DNA of 64,000 nt from Ricinus communis (lineage: Eukaryota > Streptophyta > Magnoliopsida > Malpighiales > Euphorbiaceae): the NCBI RefSeq assembly GCF_019578655.1, contig NC_063256.1, positions 7,130,001-7,194,000 on the forward strand, in the 5' to 3' direction. This document shows, in pieces, positions 1 to 12,997 of this stretch. The position numbers and the translations under genes were made by a program. The notes under the pieces are model-generated. The model saw only the letters and a list, made by a program, of their open reading frames with translations. It was not told the DNA's origin and did not search any database. Positions within the stretch are counted from its first letter, which is position 1, and every line of letters starts with the position of its first letter.

Positions 1-679
1 ACCTAACTCCACAACTTGTGACATGTGTGCCTTAAATATACACCACCTCCACCAACGACAACTACTAGTTTGATGCCCCTGCAAAGTAGCAAAGTCATGA
101 AATGAATAACATTGATAAAATTGAGGCAATTCATCATTGCAGTAACCAACAGGTTGTGTTGCTTTTTTCTTCCTTTCATCCTAACTAGAATCCAGGGATT
201 AGAATTAACCATTGGAAAATAAAAATAAAAATATTTCCATAATCATCAGTGGTGTAAATCCTTGATCGAACTCATTATCAAGTAACATCTATTCATGCAA
301 CCAAATAAAGAACCCATTGTAGGCATTTAATCACAAGGCCATACTGCGTCCTGACAAATAATCTACAAAATTTTCAATCTGCATATTTAGTGGTCAGGAG
401 TAATGCTTGGATGACGCATATTTTTGCAGATACATTTAAGTGAAGTTTCCAAAATTTATACATGCACTCCGTACAGTTTACACTAACAACACAAGTCTCC
501 CCAAGTCTTTTATGGTTCAATGGGAATAACAAAAGCATCATGCACTTTTATTTGTTCTATGTGGATTAAATACAATGAAACAAATGCCAGAACTCAATAC
601 TGAGGCCTTGACAATACACAACTTTACCAACACATTTAACCAAATAAGAAAAAGGACAATTATATTGTTCCTGCCACAG
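1..679. other. Region downstream of SCC3, no gene recognised
   Basis: AT-rich sequence after the 3' end of the SCC3 reading frame. It probably contains the SCC3 3' UTR. I see no convincing exon, RNA gene or repeat. If SCC3 continues past a donor-like CAG/GTACGA at 697-695, a further small exon could lie here, but I could not identify one. Confidence 0.4.
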
Positions 680-740
680 CTAGATGCATTTCGTACCTGA
701 TGTTCTAGAGACAGAAGCTGCCTTTGCCTGGCCTTTATGT

Positions 741-3700
741 TCATCCCTTGAAAACCTTTAATGACCTTAACTTACCCGATGACCTAAACGAATGTATCAA
801 AGGAGCCTCATCTTCTTCCTCCTCGTCTTGCTTCTCTTCTTCTTCTTCCTGCGCATCTTCTTGATCTGATCCACTAATTGAATCTTCCTCTTCACCTGAA
901 CTGTGCTCATCAAAGAGCCTCTTTCCTTCTATGTTTTGCCGCTTCCTTGGACGACCCCTGCGTCTTACATTAGTCCCCTCTTTCTCATCTGTACACATCA
1001 ACAATATCAGCACCAGAATGCATTCTTAAAGTCTGTGGCCCAATTCTATGATCCACAGGATGCCAAAAAGTTGAAAATACAATGTGACCAACAACTACAA
1101 AAACTTTCAGCCTCATCAGTTCCGAGGTGTTTAAAACCAACAAAAGCCCCATAAATAGCCTCAAAATCATGTTCCAAAAATGCAATGAATGGACCAGCAC
1201 CACAGCTGTATGCCCTCATTGCACTGATGAGTGTAGCACTATTGCCAAATCCAGGACCTTAAAACTTGTAAATAGAACTACATATCCAAATTGAAACTTA
1301 AAATAATCGAAACCACCAAACAACTGTAACATTTGTCTACTATTATCTGGAAAAATCTTGAGACTTAAGTGACAAGAAAATTGGTTGGGAAAGATGTAAA
1401 AGTATATACACATCAGACTCCAGTCATACAAAAGCAGGACGCAACATCACCTGGCAACCCTTCATTCTTTGCATACTTCTCTCGTAAGTTGTCAACAAAT
1501 GTGAAGTAAGGACGCCAACCACTGGGATCTTCATCAGTGTTTACATTCTCTGTTCTACTTTGAACATCTTTTAGACTACTTGCAAATCAAGGAGCATGTT
1601 AGTGCCAGTAAATTATAACAAAGATAGGAAGAGCCACTAGCATTCTACATTGTACCCATTTGTGACCACGCAAAAGAAAGAGCAGCTATGCGGGTGTAAA
1701 TAAAGATGCTGCTATATAACAAAATCAGTGTGTAACTTACATTTCCAAGACATCAGGTGTTGGAAGTTTGGACACAAAATGCAGCATGGCACTTTCCAGA
1801 AAAGATAGCTGTTTTGGAGCGTCTTTGAAAGCATATTCAATGCCCTCCTTGATAATTTTTAAGATGTCTGCTCTATGCTTGTTCCGAGCAGCACCCATGA
1901 ATGTGCCAGAAAGTCGAGCTGCCAGGTCCTTGCAGTCTTGAAAAGATTTTCGTAAAACTGATCCATCATCACTTTTAGAAAGTTCCTCCAAATGCCATTG
2001 ATGGGCCTAGTAAAAAATGGGTAAACCATACAAACATCGCTTTTTAGTGAAAATTTCAAAGGAAGCTCTTAAAGCTGAAACCCCTTATAGTAAGGCTGAA
2101 AAAAACTCTAAAGGACATATAAGCAGCAATAAAGAAAGTAAAAATGCTTCTAAAAACATACGAACAAAAGCATTTATTTTCACTACAGAAAAAGGCCGAG
2201 TATTTTTACTTCTAAAAACGTACGAATCAAAAGCATTTATTTTTCACTAAAGAAAAAGGCACAGTAAATATACCAATAAAAAGGAAATATGAGCTCATGC
2301 AATAAAATAAGGAAAGCAAGATTGGTAGATGCATATTGGACCCTGTTTTTTCTCTATTATTCAATCCTCTGCGTTCCAATTCCCCCAAGTTACATATCAT
2401 ACCCTTTTCAATGCTTCTAGAAAAATATTGGAAATATCATCATCTTTTTTCTTTATAATAGTGAGTAGATGCTTGACTATCTCTGCAACACTTGTTCCAT
2501 GCATCACAAAGTGAGAAATGATCCCAGGGGCAAGAGATTCCTGCATTTTCAAAAAAGAAGATCCTAGTAAGCAAATCACAAACTGTTCAGATGCTTAATT
2601 ATGGAATCTAGTCCAAGTGAAAAAGCTGCAATCACCAAAACTGAACTCCATAAGATATGCATCCGCACTCCCAAAAAGGGGGACAAGGAAGAAGAAAAAG
2701 AAAATAAAGTCCTTCAGAGCATGGGTATTACAGCCATCACCTAAGAGGAATACTCAGTCTGTCCATCAGAAGCTAAATTATTATAATACTCAAGTCTCAA
2801 CACGTAACAGATGTATGCTTACCTTGGAAACTGTATCACTAGCAATCAACTTTGCTGCAGCTATCATAACTGCATCTCTATTTGTCTCCTCAATGTACTC
2901 TTTGTTTGTGTCTTCATCATCTGTCTCATCTGTGAAGAACATTGAGATGAATGGAGAAATGAAACAAGGGAAAAAGACAAGACAGGGATGCAACAGAACA
3001 TAACCATGGTCATCCTTTCAAGTATCAAATATTTGACCAGAAGATCAACCCAGTCCTAGTAAACAAGAAAACTTTAGCGCAGAACAAGACACAAGCAAGA
3101 TAGCAGACGGACCAAAAACCGTTAATGTTGGTTTATGAGACAATACTGACTTTACTGATTAAGCAATTGGCAGAGAAAGCAATCTAGAAAATGAGTCACC
3201 TGAAATGTTGAGCTGCTGTTCACAAAGTTCCCAGAATTTTTGAACAACAGATGTGTCTGGACAACATCCTAAGCTTTCCAGCTTTGTTGAAGAAAAATTT
3301 GTGTGTCTAAACAAACACCAGGCCTCTGCAAGTATAATACAAACCTGGGCATCCACTCCTCACATCAGACCAAAATTAAACATCCAATGTAACATACTTT
3401 TGCAGAAAGCTTGTGGTTGCAAATTGAAATCATAGATTAGGACCAAAGTAAAGAGGTTACCCTGCAAGCTAGGTGATTCGAGTACTTGTTAACTTTTGCT
3501 TCTTCTGAAGGTGTCCCAAGAAAGTACTCAAGTTCCTCAAACAAGATATTGCGTTTAGAAAGCAGGGAGGATAACTGTGCCTCAGAGATAGTTTCACTAT
3601 TCACAATAGACTGCAGCGACCATGCTACATGCAGATACATATTGAGAAGCAGAAAACTGACAACCTGGATGAGCAAAACAATTAACATATGGCTGTAAGC

Positions 3701-6700
3701 AAGAGAAAATAGATCATGGTTAAACATCACGAAAAAGATTAGGACAAAAAGAAGTCCTGTAAAGTCCATTTAACATACGTCATCATCCACATTTCTGAAA
3801 CTGTGGATAACCTTGACTATATCTTCAAAGATACTCTCTATGGGTACAGCTTTTGACAGTTGAAGCTCGTATAACCTTTTCAAATTGACAAGAAGAGAAT
3901 ATTCATCACCACCCTGCAAATTAAAGCATGTCACATCTCAAACACTTTATCATTATCACAGAAGAAAAAGCAAAGCTATAACTATACCACTGCTTCTTTC
4001 ATTGCAGATTTAAGCTTAGCAATTAGCTCATCTTCAAGATTCTTTAATTTATTACCAGCAAAATCTTTCAACTCTCCTTGACTCTCTGTAGAACAAAACA
4101 AAATGGCCTTCACACAAGATCTCAGTGCCTCCTTCTCCCCATGTTTAAAAAATGATTCTTTCATCAGCTGAAGAACATTTTTGAAATTCTGAAAGGACAA
4201 GCTAATTGCATTCAATATCAAAAGAAGTTGTGAACAAAATCAAATCAATGGCATTGACAAGAAATTCTTCCACCCACCTGCTCTTGTCTCTTCAGAGAAT
4301 AAAGCTCTAGGTTCATGTGCACAATAATCTCAACCAATGATGGTATTTTTGCTTTGTCAGCCATGAATTTGCGTAGGAGGAGTGGATAGTTCTTCATCAT
4401 TGCAATTGTTATGTCTTTTCTATTGTTTTCAAATACTTCCTGACATTTGTATAAAAATTACTGTTTCATTTTAAAGTGACAGTAGAACAAACACCATATT
4501 TCTGCAAATGCATCAACACTTGTGCAAAAGACAAAAACATGAAAGAGTGACATGTTGAACTCTGAATATCAGGAATCAGATTTTCTAGATGGATCTTTCA
4601 ATATCAACTGAATTTAAACAAAATTAGAGTTTCAAAATAGCTTGCATAATGAACAACACTGTTTCTGACGATGTAGCCCAGAAATCATTTGGAGTCAAGA
4701 AAGAGAATCCATATAGCCAACCCTCATTAAATTGGGATTAAGGGTTAGTTGAGTTGAGCATATGAACCATTACTGTCATACGACTAAAAGTTTGTATTCA
4801 GGGAGATGCTGGATGCATGAACAATCACTTAATGTGACAAAGAATGATGTAAAAGAAAAGAGAGAGAGAGAGAGAGAGAGAGAAGTGCAACGCCAATGAA
4901 TTACGCACTTTCTGAGCTTTATTGTAATATTGCTTTCGATTATCAGAAGCTGGAACTATCCTCTCCCCTACAGCCTTCCTGACAGATGCAAAAAGAAGTC
5001 TAACCAAATTTGTTGCGTCATCATCAGTAAGCTCAACCAAAGGATTCTCATCCAAGAGCATGGAAATAATGCACTTCCAATCCTGCATGCAAAGAGAATA
5101 TTTTCCATCATGCTAGGAAAATCCACAAAATGTTTCCTAGTTGTCACTAATTATACGATTTTATTTGACAACAAAACAAAATTAGCAGCACATAACTTCT
5201 GAAGCAGAAAAATTACTGCATCCAGAATGTTATTAGGAGCGGAATACAATAGCAATGCAATATAGACACAATAAGGGAATTGAAGGTTAGCCAAGGACCA
5301 AACTTTTGACTGGTTAGCTGCTGTAAGCTCAACCTTACCTTCCTCCCTATCCTCAAACCCAAGGTTCAGTTAACATTTCAGAAAGCAATACCAATATACC
5401 TTCATAGCTTTCATGTATTCCCAAACATCATCAACAACATAGGTACTGAGGATCGGTTCTGTTGAAAACTCCCTTAAGATTTGCAACATTCTGCTGAGAT
5501 GAACCTCAGAGCCATTTTCATTTCCTGGGAAAGATGGTCATGACTGTAAGTGCTCTGGTGCCATGCAATTTTGACAAAGACCATCAAAGTAGAATCCAGA
5601 GAAAGAGTAAAACCTCTTGAGCCAGATTGAGAACTATTAAGCTTTTGAGCAATCAAGTGATCATACACCAATTCTCCTATGGCACGTCTGATGTCTGCTG
5701 GATCATCAATGAGTAAATCGTATAACGGACCCAAGTCATCATCAGGGAGAAGCTGATGCCTGCAAGAATACACAAAAGTACAAATTTTAAGGCAAATACC
5801 TTTTGCATAAAATCCAAGGGAATTGAATGAATATTCATACATAAAGTTGACAGATAGTAACCTCAGTAATTGTTTTACGAGTCCAATGGCGCATACAGCA
5901 ACAGAGACATCGATATCATCAGCAAGCTCAATCATGCGGTTGGAAAATCTTTCGGTAAATAGACCAAGAGTAGGCACATTATCATCCACATCATAAAGGC
6001 TTTGCAATGCAAGAATAGATGCTTTCCTTACACCAGCACTCTTGATGGACAAGAAACAAGAACCAAGTTCAAACGGGTGGCTCATAATCATAGAACAACA
6101 GTCAACCTAAATGATTAAGTATAACTTACTTTATCATTTAATGTCCAGCCAAGGTACTTTAAGTATAAATCCTGCAGGAAAAGTGATGGATATGACAAAA
6201 TCCATACGCCAAGTGACTCTATGCATGACATTCGAATGTTAGGATCAATATCTCTGTACCGATGCACAAATAACCTATACAAAAACAAAAACAAAGAACA
6301 AAATAGTCAGCAGACTATATGATAGAAAAGAAAATACCATGGATGAAATATGAGATTTATCATATCAGATGATAATCTTTTTACAATAAAAAAATCCTAC
6401 CCTGTAAATATTTTGCGCATCATGTCCTCTAGCACAACTATCTTCTCATGAGTCATAGATAACCTTTTGTTTAGTGACTCCACACGAGGTCCATCAGTTC
6501 GCTTCTTCTTTTCAGCATTTAACTGTCTCTGAGTAGTCTCTCGCTGTGCTCCAAGAGTTTTAGCAACTGTTATGAATGACGTTACAAGTTGAAGGCCAAT
6601 TGTAGAAGCAATTTGGCGGTAAACTCTTGGAGGAGTGCTGCATTATGTTAACAGCATACGATTGAACCAAATTGAGTTACTTCATAATAGCAACAGCTAT

Positions 6701-6729
6701 AATGCATCATTAGAGAGAGAGAGAGAGAC

Positions 6730-6761
<32 letters not shown>

Positions 6762-7990
6762 CTGACCATGACAAAGCTATTATGTAATCCATGCATTTGT
6801 CAAATAAAACCTTATCAAACAATGGACCATTCTGGCATTCAACCACCAGATTATCCCAAAACGAGACAAGGTTATCTTTGAAATTCTTGACATCCTTCCT
6901 CTTCGAACTTTGATAATCTTCAACTTCCCCCTAATGATTCCAGAGAGAATATAAGCAAAAGCTCTAAGCACAAATAATAGTGTATAATTTTAATAAATTG
7001 CTTAGGCGAATTTCCATTACATGTATCATGCAGATACAATTAAAATGATTAAGCAACAGTAAAGAGAAAAATGAACCAATAACATCTATCAAATAGAAGT
7101 GTAAGATACCTTTCTAGCAAGATTGACAAGAGCAACCACAACATCATCCACATCAGTCTCGTCAAGCAACTCTTCTTTTATACAAAATTTAGCCCCACAT
7201 GCCTGTACAGTTGTTTACTCACAAAAACAAAGTTATGTTTCTTAAAGAAAGTAAGCATCTAATAGCAATCTTTGAGTAAAATAGTTTAAAAGGTCACATT
7301 CGAAGCTAATTCTTTGTTAGACTTTCACATGAGAAACATTTTTTTACATTTTTTATCTCTATTTCTATATCTTTTACGAGAAAAAAAAAAACAAAAACAA
7401 AAAAACCTTATCACCTCAAACAACATAGTCAACAATTCAACCATTGCAGGTTTTTGATTCTTTTCATATTCCTCAACCCAAAGCTTCACGGCCTGAGGAA
7501 TATTTTTCCCATTACCTTTGATAACCTCTGCAATAAAATAAAACAAAATAGAAAACAGATAGCGAGGAAATCCCGTAATTCAGCAATTAATATTCATAAC
7601 TTCAGAATGCAAGTAAAACAAGAGTGTAAAACTAGCAAGTTATGTTTAAAATTCAACACACAACATAATAAGTCATAGAATTGTAAAATTGACAAGAAAA
7701 TACCAATTAAGCTTTGATCGGACTTCTGCAACTCTGAAGGTCGGTTACGTTTAGCTTTAGGACGGACATCTTCGAAATCGTCCGGCGAAGCCTCTCGCTC
7801 TGCCTGGTTCGGTCCGTCGTCACTTGCATCGCTCACTCTCTCTTGGTTCTGAGTGCGAATCCTGCTTCTCTTCTGTTTAAAAAAAAAAAACAAATTACAA
7901 TGAAATTTATTGAGCAATTACAGAAAAGAGCAGGTTAAGACTCACGGCGCGGCCACTGGAAGTTTCTGGATCCTGAGGTGCGTCGTCCAT
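741..7990 (-). CDS. Cohesin subunit SCC3 (STAG/SA family), 21 exons
   Basis: SCC3 is the HEAT-repeat subunit that binds the kleisin (SCC1/REC8) and helps load and hold cohesin on sister chromatids in mitosis and meiosis. Predicted exons: 7990-7946, 7872-7704, 7527-7415, 7202-7110, 6930-6767, 6637-6401, 6274-6130, 6040-5862, 5759-5614, 5524-5400, 5082-4909, 4439-4278, 4188-3988, 3913-3779, 3664-3461, 3344-3200, 2929-2823, 2540-2403, 2006-1741, 1578-1451, 988-741. They sum to 1108 codons (1107 aa), close to the plant family length. The N-terminus is acidic with KAKRNRP. The middle carries the STAG and stromalin-conservative regions (for example [19 protein letters not shown]). The C-terminus has a basic AT-hook-like RRRGRPRKR at residues 1034-1042 followed by a long Glu/Asp tract. 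The start is the first ATG after an open 5' UTR. The last codons may be shifted: a TTTT run at 751-754 sits where the frame changes (see findings). Confidence 0.93.
2147..2260. repeat. Two-copy tandem repeat inside an SCC3 intron
   Basis: Two copies of a roughly 50-base unit (2147-2196 and 2209-2260, period about 62) share cttctaaaaac, aaaagcattta and a cactaaagaaaaaggc-like end. Each has aatgctt and aagcatt in opposite orientation, so it may come from a small inverted-repeat transposon. It lies in the intron between exons ending at 2403 and starting at 2006. Confidence 0.6.
4705..4758 (+). mobile_element. SINE-like 3' tail remnant in an SCC3 intron
   Basis: The string around 4705-4758 (gaatccatatagccaaccc ... 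attgggattaagg ... gttagttgagttgag) resembles the widespread 3' end of plant Au-type SINEs, which have a GACTCCACATAGCCGACCCC-like core, a TTGGGATAAGG motif and a GTTGTTG tail. Only this 3' part is recognisable; I see no clear A and B boxes. The match is from memory. Confidence 0.45.
4859..4883. repeat. (AG)n microsatellite in an SCC3 intron
   Basis: About 12 AG dinucleotides in a row, just downstream (in gene direction) of the donor at 4908. Confidence 0.9.
6712..6760. repeat. Interrupted (GA)n/(CAGA)n microsatellite
   Basis: A GA-rich run broken by CAGA units, starting six bases after the exon that ends at 6767. On the gene strand it is a long CT tract at the start of the intron. Confidence 0.9.
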
Positions 7991-8112
7991 GAGTTAGGGT
8001 TGAAATTTCGTAGAAGAAATTGAACTTAGATTGGGGAGAGTGTGAGGAAATGTGATTAGAAGAAGAGCAGGAGACTTTGCCCTAGTTTTGCTGAAAATGA
8101 AAATGGATAATC

Positions 8113-8122
8113 TCCCGCCAAA
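8113..8122 (-). promoter_or_regulatory. E2F-binding site upstream of SCC3
   Basis: On the SCC3 strand this reads TTTGGCGGGA, a full match to the E2F consensus TTTSSCGS, about 125 bp upstream of the SCC3 ATG. E2F/DP factors drive S-phase genes in plants, which fits a cohesin subunit. Confidence 0.6.
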
Positions 8123-8498
8123 GTAATCATCCGCAATTTCTTTTTTCTTTTAGCGTCGAGATAAAACGCTATTATTTGGTGTCTACCACAAGATATCGTA
8201 ACAGTTATAACCATCGATTTAATGCTTAAAATCTTTAATCATTCTTTAAAAAGAATAAAAAACTTACAACCTACAGAATTACATAACTGCCCATCCAAAC
8301 GACAGGCACGAGCGCCGTTTCATCAATGGATCTTGCTTTACCCTCTTGACCCATTTGTAAACCCTTTTGTCTACCCTCTACTACCTGTGTCTTGCTGATG
8401 TTTGCTCAGAAAGCTCTTATCATTGGTGACCTCTTGAATTGTTTCTTTATTAATGCATGTCTCTTTAGGCTGAATTTTGAACAATTTGTATGCTCGTA
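8123..8498. other. Intergenic DNA between the SCC3 promoter and the U1-C fragment
   Basis: AT-rich upstream sequence of SCC3. No exon or RNA gene recognised. The homology to the U1-C gene begins only at about 8499. Confidence 0.5.
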
Positions 8499-9148
8499 CA
8501 AGGTTTCCTATGGCAATTCCCCAGCAACTGTTCCTGGAAGTGCAGCAGTAGCCCCTCCTAGTGGTGCCCCCTCTATGGTTCCGCCTGCTGGTTATCAAAC
8601 TAATGCAGCACCACCCACTAGCAGAGGCTTTGAGGCTAATTTTTAATCTGATCAAATTGGTATTCTTTCCTCCTGTTTCTTAATGGAGAAAAGAAGTTAG
8701 AAAGCAACCTTATTCATCTATTTTGGATGATTAATGATGCTTGTAAACTATTTTCTAGAGTAAAGAAATTTAAAGCACTCCAGTTCAGAAGTGTTCTGTT
8801 GGTAATGGCTGTAGTACTATAAGCATTGAGAAAAGAGGGTTCCAATGGTGAATCTCAGTATTATTGGAAGTTTTGTTTTTCTAATGGAAATTCTTTTATG
8901 CAACTGGATCCTAGTTTAATTGTCCCTTGTTTTCTGCACTTGCAGAATGGTTTGGGTATGGTTTCTATGACAATCTGCTTTTGTTCAAGGCATTTCGAAA
9001 AACACCAAGACGGACTTCCACATTGTGCCGTCTTCATTAGATCTTGTCATATGGTATGTACGGTGCTAAACCCACTATGGCTAACTTCAATTACTGTAGA
9101 CAGACATAATAAATAATAAGATATCAAGATTTAGCTGAAGAGGTTCGC
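8499..9148 (+). pseudogene. Truncated duplicate of the U1-C gene 3' end
   Basis: This stretch is a diverged copy of 55071-55795, the second half of the last U1-C coding exon plus the 3' flank. The coding part keeps ATVPGSAAVAPPSGAPSMVP and then a shortened tail with a stop at about 8646; the parent ends with a longer SFNNTPNLEANH-type tail. The 3' flank is also copied, including aaagcactccagttcagaagtgttct, the acttgcagaatgg segment and the tcaagatttagctgaagagg end. The copy has small deletions. It lacks the ATG exon, the zinc finger and all upstream exons, so it cannot make U1-C. Keeping 3' flank sequence points to DNA-level duplication. Confidence 0.9.
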
Positions 9149-9757
9149 TAGATTTAATAATAATGATCCTTCTTCAAATGGTTATCAAGTAGTTTAAATT
9201 TTTTATTTATTGTTATAGAGACTACGAAAACGGAATTTAAGAATATACCATTATTAAGTACCAAAAGAAAAAGATAATAATGATCCTTCTTCAAACGATC
9301 GTTTTCATTTTTATGGTCAAAATGAAATGCCCCGCCACGCTTTGGACAGTTTTCTAGGGAGTAATTCTTAAATTTTGAAAACAAAATTGGTGAATTCTTC
9401 AAGTTTTTCAGGTCTCTTAATATACTACGGTCACGAAATCATTCTATGAACAGAGAAACCACGAAACCACCTGATGAGACAACTAATGTGGTGTGCTCAA
9501 TTACTAAAACATTCAGCAGAATAACAGATATGAAATAAAACCATCAGATATGGAAACACTGAATTTAAATAGACAAGTAAACTAGAAGTACATATGAACA
9601 TTGTGTAACTTAAGTTGCTGGGACTCGGAGGGCCCTTTTTTGCCACCAGAAATCATAACACAGATTTTGCTCCAGGGCCCATTTCAGCAAACGCACAGCA
9701 GCAAATTTGAATCTCCCCGAGGAACCAGTTCTGCATGTCCAACAACAGCAGTGATCA
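9149..9757. other. Intergenic DNA, including the NPL4 3' region
   Basis: AT-rich, with a short direct repeat (ataataatgatccttcttcaaa near 9160 and again near 9274). The part next to 9757 is probably the NPL4 3' UTR. No gene seen. Confidence 0.5.
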
Positions 9758-12615
9758 TCATGAATTGGCCACTGATTCAATGATCAGCTGGTACCCTTCC
9801 GGTACTGCTGTCTGGGTTAGAACGCACTCTGCCAACGCAGGAACATCAGAGACATCTAAAAACCTTCCCAGAAAGAGCAGCAGATGAAAATCAGAAATTC
9901 TTTTCACGAATGATAGATTTTTCAATCGGTCCAGATGACTCTTCAGTGCCCTCTTTGTCACTTGATTGATTCTGTTCTCTATGGGGAAGGATGATGAAAG
10001 AGGACCCTGCATTAGATAAGCATTTCAAAAGGTCATTCAAGCACTCTGGGATATACAAAACAAATAAAAATCTCAGAGCAAGAGATACTAGCATCCTGGA
10101 ATGCTGCCCTTAATGTCAGTATCTTAGAAGAATCAAGATAGCAAATAAAGAGAGAGGAATAAAAAGAAGAAGCAAAATGATGCATCGAAATGTTAAATTA
10201 TTATAGCTATTGTTTCCTTTTCATAATACATCACCACAATAACTCAGTATTGATATGTAAGAGAGGCAGTATCCTGAACTTCAACAAGATTCTGAGATAT
10301 GGCAAACGGACATGATCTAGCTTTGATGGAATCAATTAACTCTTGCAGAACATGCCTAATTGTTAAAAATTTACATGCATGAAGTCTATTTGCAATAAGG
10401 ATCCGACCCATTGGCAAATTGTTCACCCACAAGGCCCCACCACAATAGGGTACCCATATGTTTTTTTGGTAAAAACAATTCACATAGTATAGTTAAAAAG
10501 TGATTTCCCTTCGCTAAGATACAAGAGACCAAACAAAAAAGAAAATTGTATAGAACACTGTTTCACCAATAAGTAGCTTGAATGCTCCTAAAAACAAGCA
10601 TTTATATGCAGGTGTTCTTGGATATATCTGGCTTATAGAACATAACTACTTTTTGAATTCTAATTGATAAATGCTGACTGCACCTCGATGGCCAATATTC
10701 AGCTTAATTTTGGCATAGAATAGAAACATATAAAACAGCAACCAAGCAGGAATTTACATAACCATATCCACGTCATGTGCATGCATTATTTTTGGATTTC
10801 CCACAGCCATGCATCTATGATGCATCATATTTATATCTGATATCCATAAATGCTCTTCATATCAAAGTTATGATTGGATCAGTCACAGGATATTAGCCAA
10901 GCAAACTTCAGCTCCTACACACTAGCTGCTAATGCCTCAAAAGATCACATGACTAGCTAGCTAGCTTCTGCTATGATTTCATCTCTCTCTTCTTCTCCTC
11001 CCAATCCATGTATGAGTGTGGCGATGTGATATATAAGAAAAACTTGATTGTGCAATGTACACCTAGAGAATGGGACTAAAACAGTTGCTCACAGCTTATG
11101 CAAAAACTAGATATACTGCAGGAACCATATTCTCAAACAAAAGAAGCAATTCACAATTCCTAAAGTAATGTGTGATTTAAGAATTCATAATCCAGAAGCA
11201 TTGCCCCAGAAGAGGATTACATCCCAACTCAGTCTGAAGCATGCTGCAGTGAACACAGACAATGCGGCCCTCCACGTGATCCAATCTTTCGTCTTTTTCT
11301 TTTTTATTTCTCAAGCTTTAACTCTTTTTCCCACTAATATAGGATAATACTGATAACATCTAACTAAATTAGTCATATCTCAAGAAAACCATTTAATGAA
11401 CATGAAATAAACCCAGGAAAACTAATTTATTAAAAACTAGCATCATTGATCTAATCTAAAGAACAAAAAGCTCATAGCAAAAAAAGCATGGAGGTACACC
11501 CAACCATCAAAAACAAATCAAGAAACATTAATTCTACAAAACTCTACTACCTTAAACTAATGACAGAAACAAAAACAATAAAGCACACATTTAAAAAAGA
11601 AAATTAAACAAACAAAGAGCAAAGAAAATCTTACCAAGTGATCCAAAATCTTAACCACAACCAAGAAAAAATCATTATCAACCTCCCTAACATCTTTTCC
11701 GCCAACAACAACATCCTTCTTCATTTTAGACAACTTAGGATCCGAATCCTCAGCGATCTCTTTCTCAAACCAATCCTCCTTAAACAATCTAATACACATA
11801 TCACTCATTTGAAAAGCCTCAAAATGCACATCAGCGCCACCATCCTCGTTCACTTCGAGCTTGACAATGGCGGTAACCCACTCCTTCAATTCACTCTCAG
11901 CATGAAGTTCGGCGGCCTGCAAAACCTCCCGGTTCGACAAGGTGTAATCTTTTTTATCCTGTGTAATGGTCTGAGTAAATATAAACCCTACCCTTCTCAT
12001 CCCTAACCCTACTGCAATCGCATCCACTAATTTCTCCTCTTCTGGATCCCTCAAAAGCATTAAATTCTCCTCTGTTCCTTGCTGCGGGGGCTCGTAAATA
12101 TAATGAACCTCAACTTTACCATCATCGGATACTGTTCCATACATAAAGCCACCTCTTTTAACAGCAAAAACAAGTGTTTCATTAACATACTGTTGAAAAG
12201 CATTAGCACAATCTCGATCGAACGACACCGATTCACAATGTGGATTTTCTTGCCGCGTAATTCTCATCTGTTTAGCAATTAGGTCATCCATGGTCATCTT
12301 TCGACCGAACGATCCAGCTGGATTAACTGCGGGTCCGGCGATGGTTCTCTCGCCGTCGTAGGTTAAGAAAAGAATGGAGCCGTGAGTGATGTTGAGAGAA
12401 GAGAGAGGAGTGTTAGGGTTTGACATGTCAGTGAATTTAAGAACATCGGAGGGTGATTTGGCTAAGAGGAGGTTTTGATTGGTGGAAAGTGTTTGGTTTT
12501 GGATTGGGATATTGAGTTGGTTCTGAATTAGAGTTTTGAGTTGGGAAACTGTAATGTTTGGGTTTTCGACTGAGACGCGCTCTAGGCCGTCCCTGCTGCG
12601 AATTCTGATCATCAT
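9758..12615 (-). CDS. NPL4 family protein, CDC48/p97 cofactor (409 aa)
   Basis: NPL4 pairs with UFD1 to bring ubiquitinated proteins to the CDC48/p97 ATPase for extraction and proteasomal degradation, in the cytosol, nucleus and at the ER. Two exons, 12615-11635 and 10006-9758, give 410 codons including the stop; the 1.63 kb intron falls at DHL/GPLS. The N-terminus (residues 1-90) is a ubiquitin-like fold beginning MMIRIRSRDG. It is followed by the NPL4 MPN-type domain, with ESVSFD, FAVKRGGFMYGTV and RRVGFIFTQ. The C-terminal helical part contains PFPIENR-like and FVKRISDFHLLLFL motifs. There is no C-terminal NZF zinc finger, as I recall for plant and yeast forms. Two ATGs are adjacent (12615 and 12612); either could start. 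It lies upstream of SCC3 on the same strand, as in Arabidopsis chromosome 2. Confidence 0.95.
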
Positions 12616-12997
12616 CTTGGTGGTGGAGATTGAGAATGAGAATGAGAATAGGAATTGTGAGTATAGGTGTTCGAGATTGGGGAATTTGGAGGGATTTTTA
12701 ACGGTATTTATAGAGGGAATTGAAAAGATTTGGGGTACTTGGAGTGCAGAGTGGGGTTTTGAGTTTGCTTGATGAGGAAGATGGTGAAGCAGACAAGGAA
12801 GAGGAAAATATAATTCCTGAATGATGTGGAAAACGGTACCGTTGCATGTATCAGATTCCTGGTTCCATTGGAAGTCTAGAACTCAGCAGACACTGTCTGG
12901 CACACTGGATCCGTTTAGGTTTTAGCCCAAACTATTTTGTACAATTTTGGTAAGTTGAAATCCGGTTGGTTAGCCCAATACGAGGCATACAAAAAAA
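12616..12997. other. NPL4 upstream region
   Basis: Less AT-rich sequence next to the NPL4 start, presumably 5' UTR and promoter. It has short GAGAATGAGAATGAGAATAG repeats at 12632-12652. No coding exon seen. Confidence 0.5.

Noticed and set aside
3..212. Open frame of 69 codons on the minus strand at the window edge
   Set aside because: Low-complexity reading with no domain, no good splice context and no link to the SCC3 tail.
8371..8655. Minus-strand open frame over the U1-C fragment
   Set aside because: Antisense shadow of the duplicated Pro-rich coding sequence on the plus strand.
11638..12006. 122-codon plus-strand open frame inside NPL4
   Set aside because: Antisense to a well-supported NPL4 exon; no domain.
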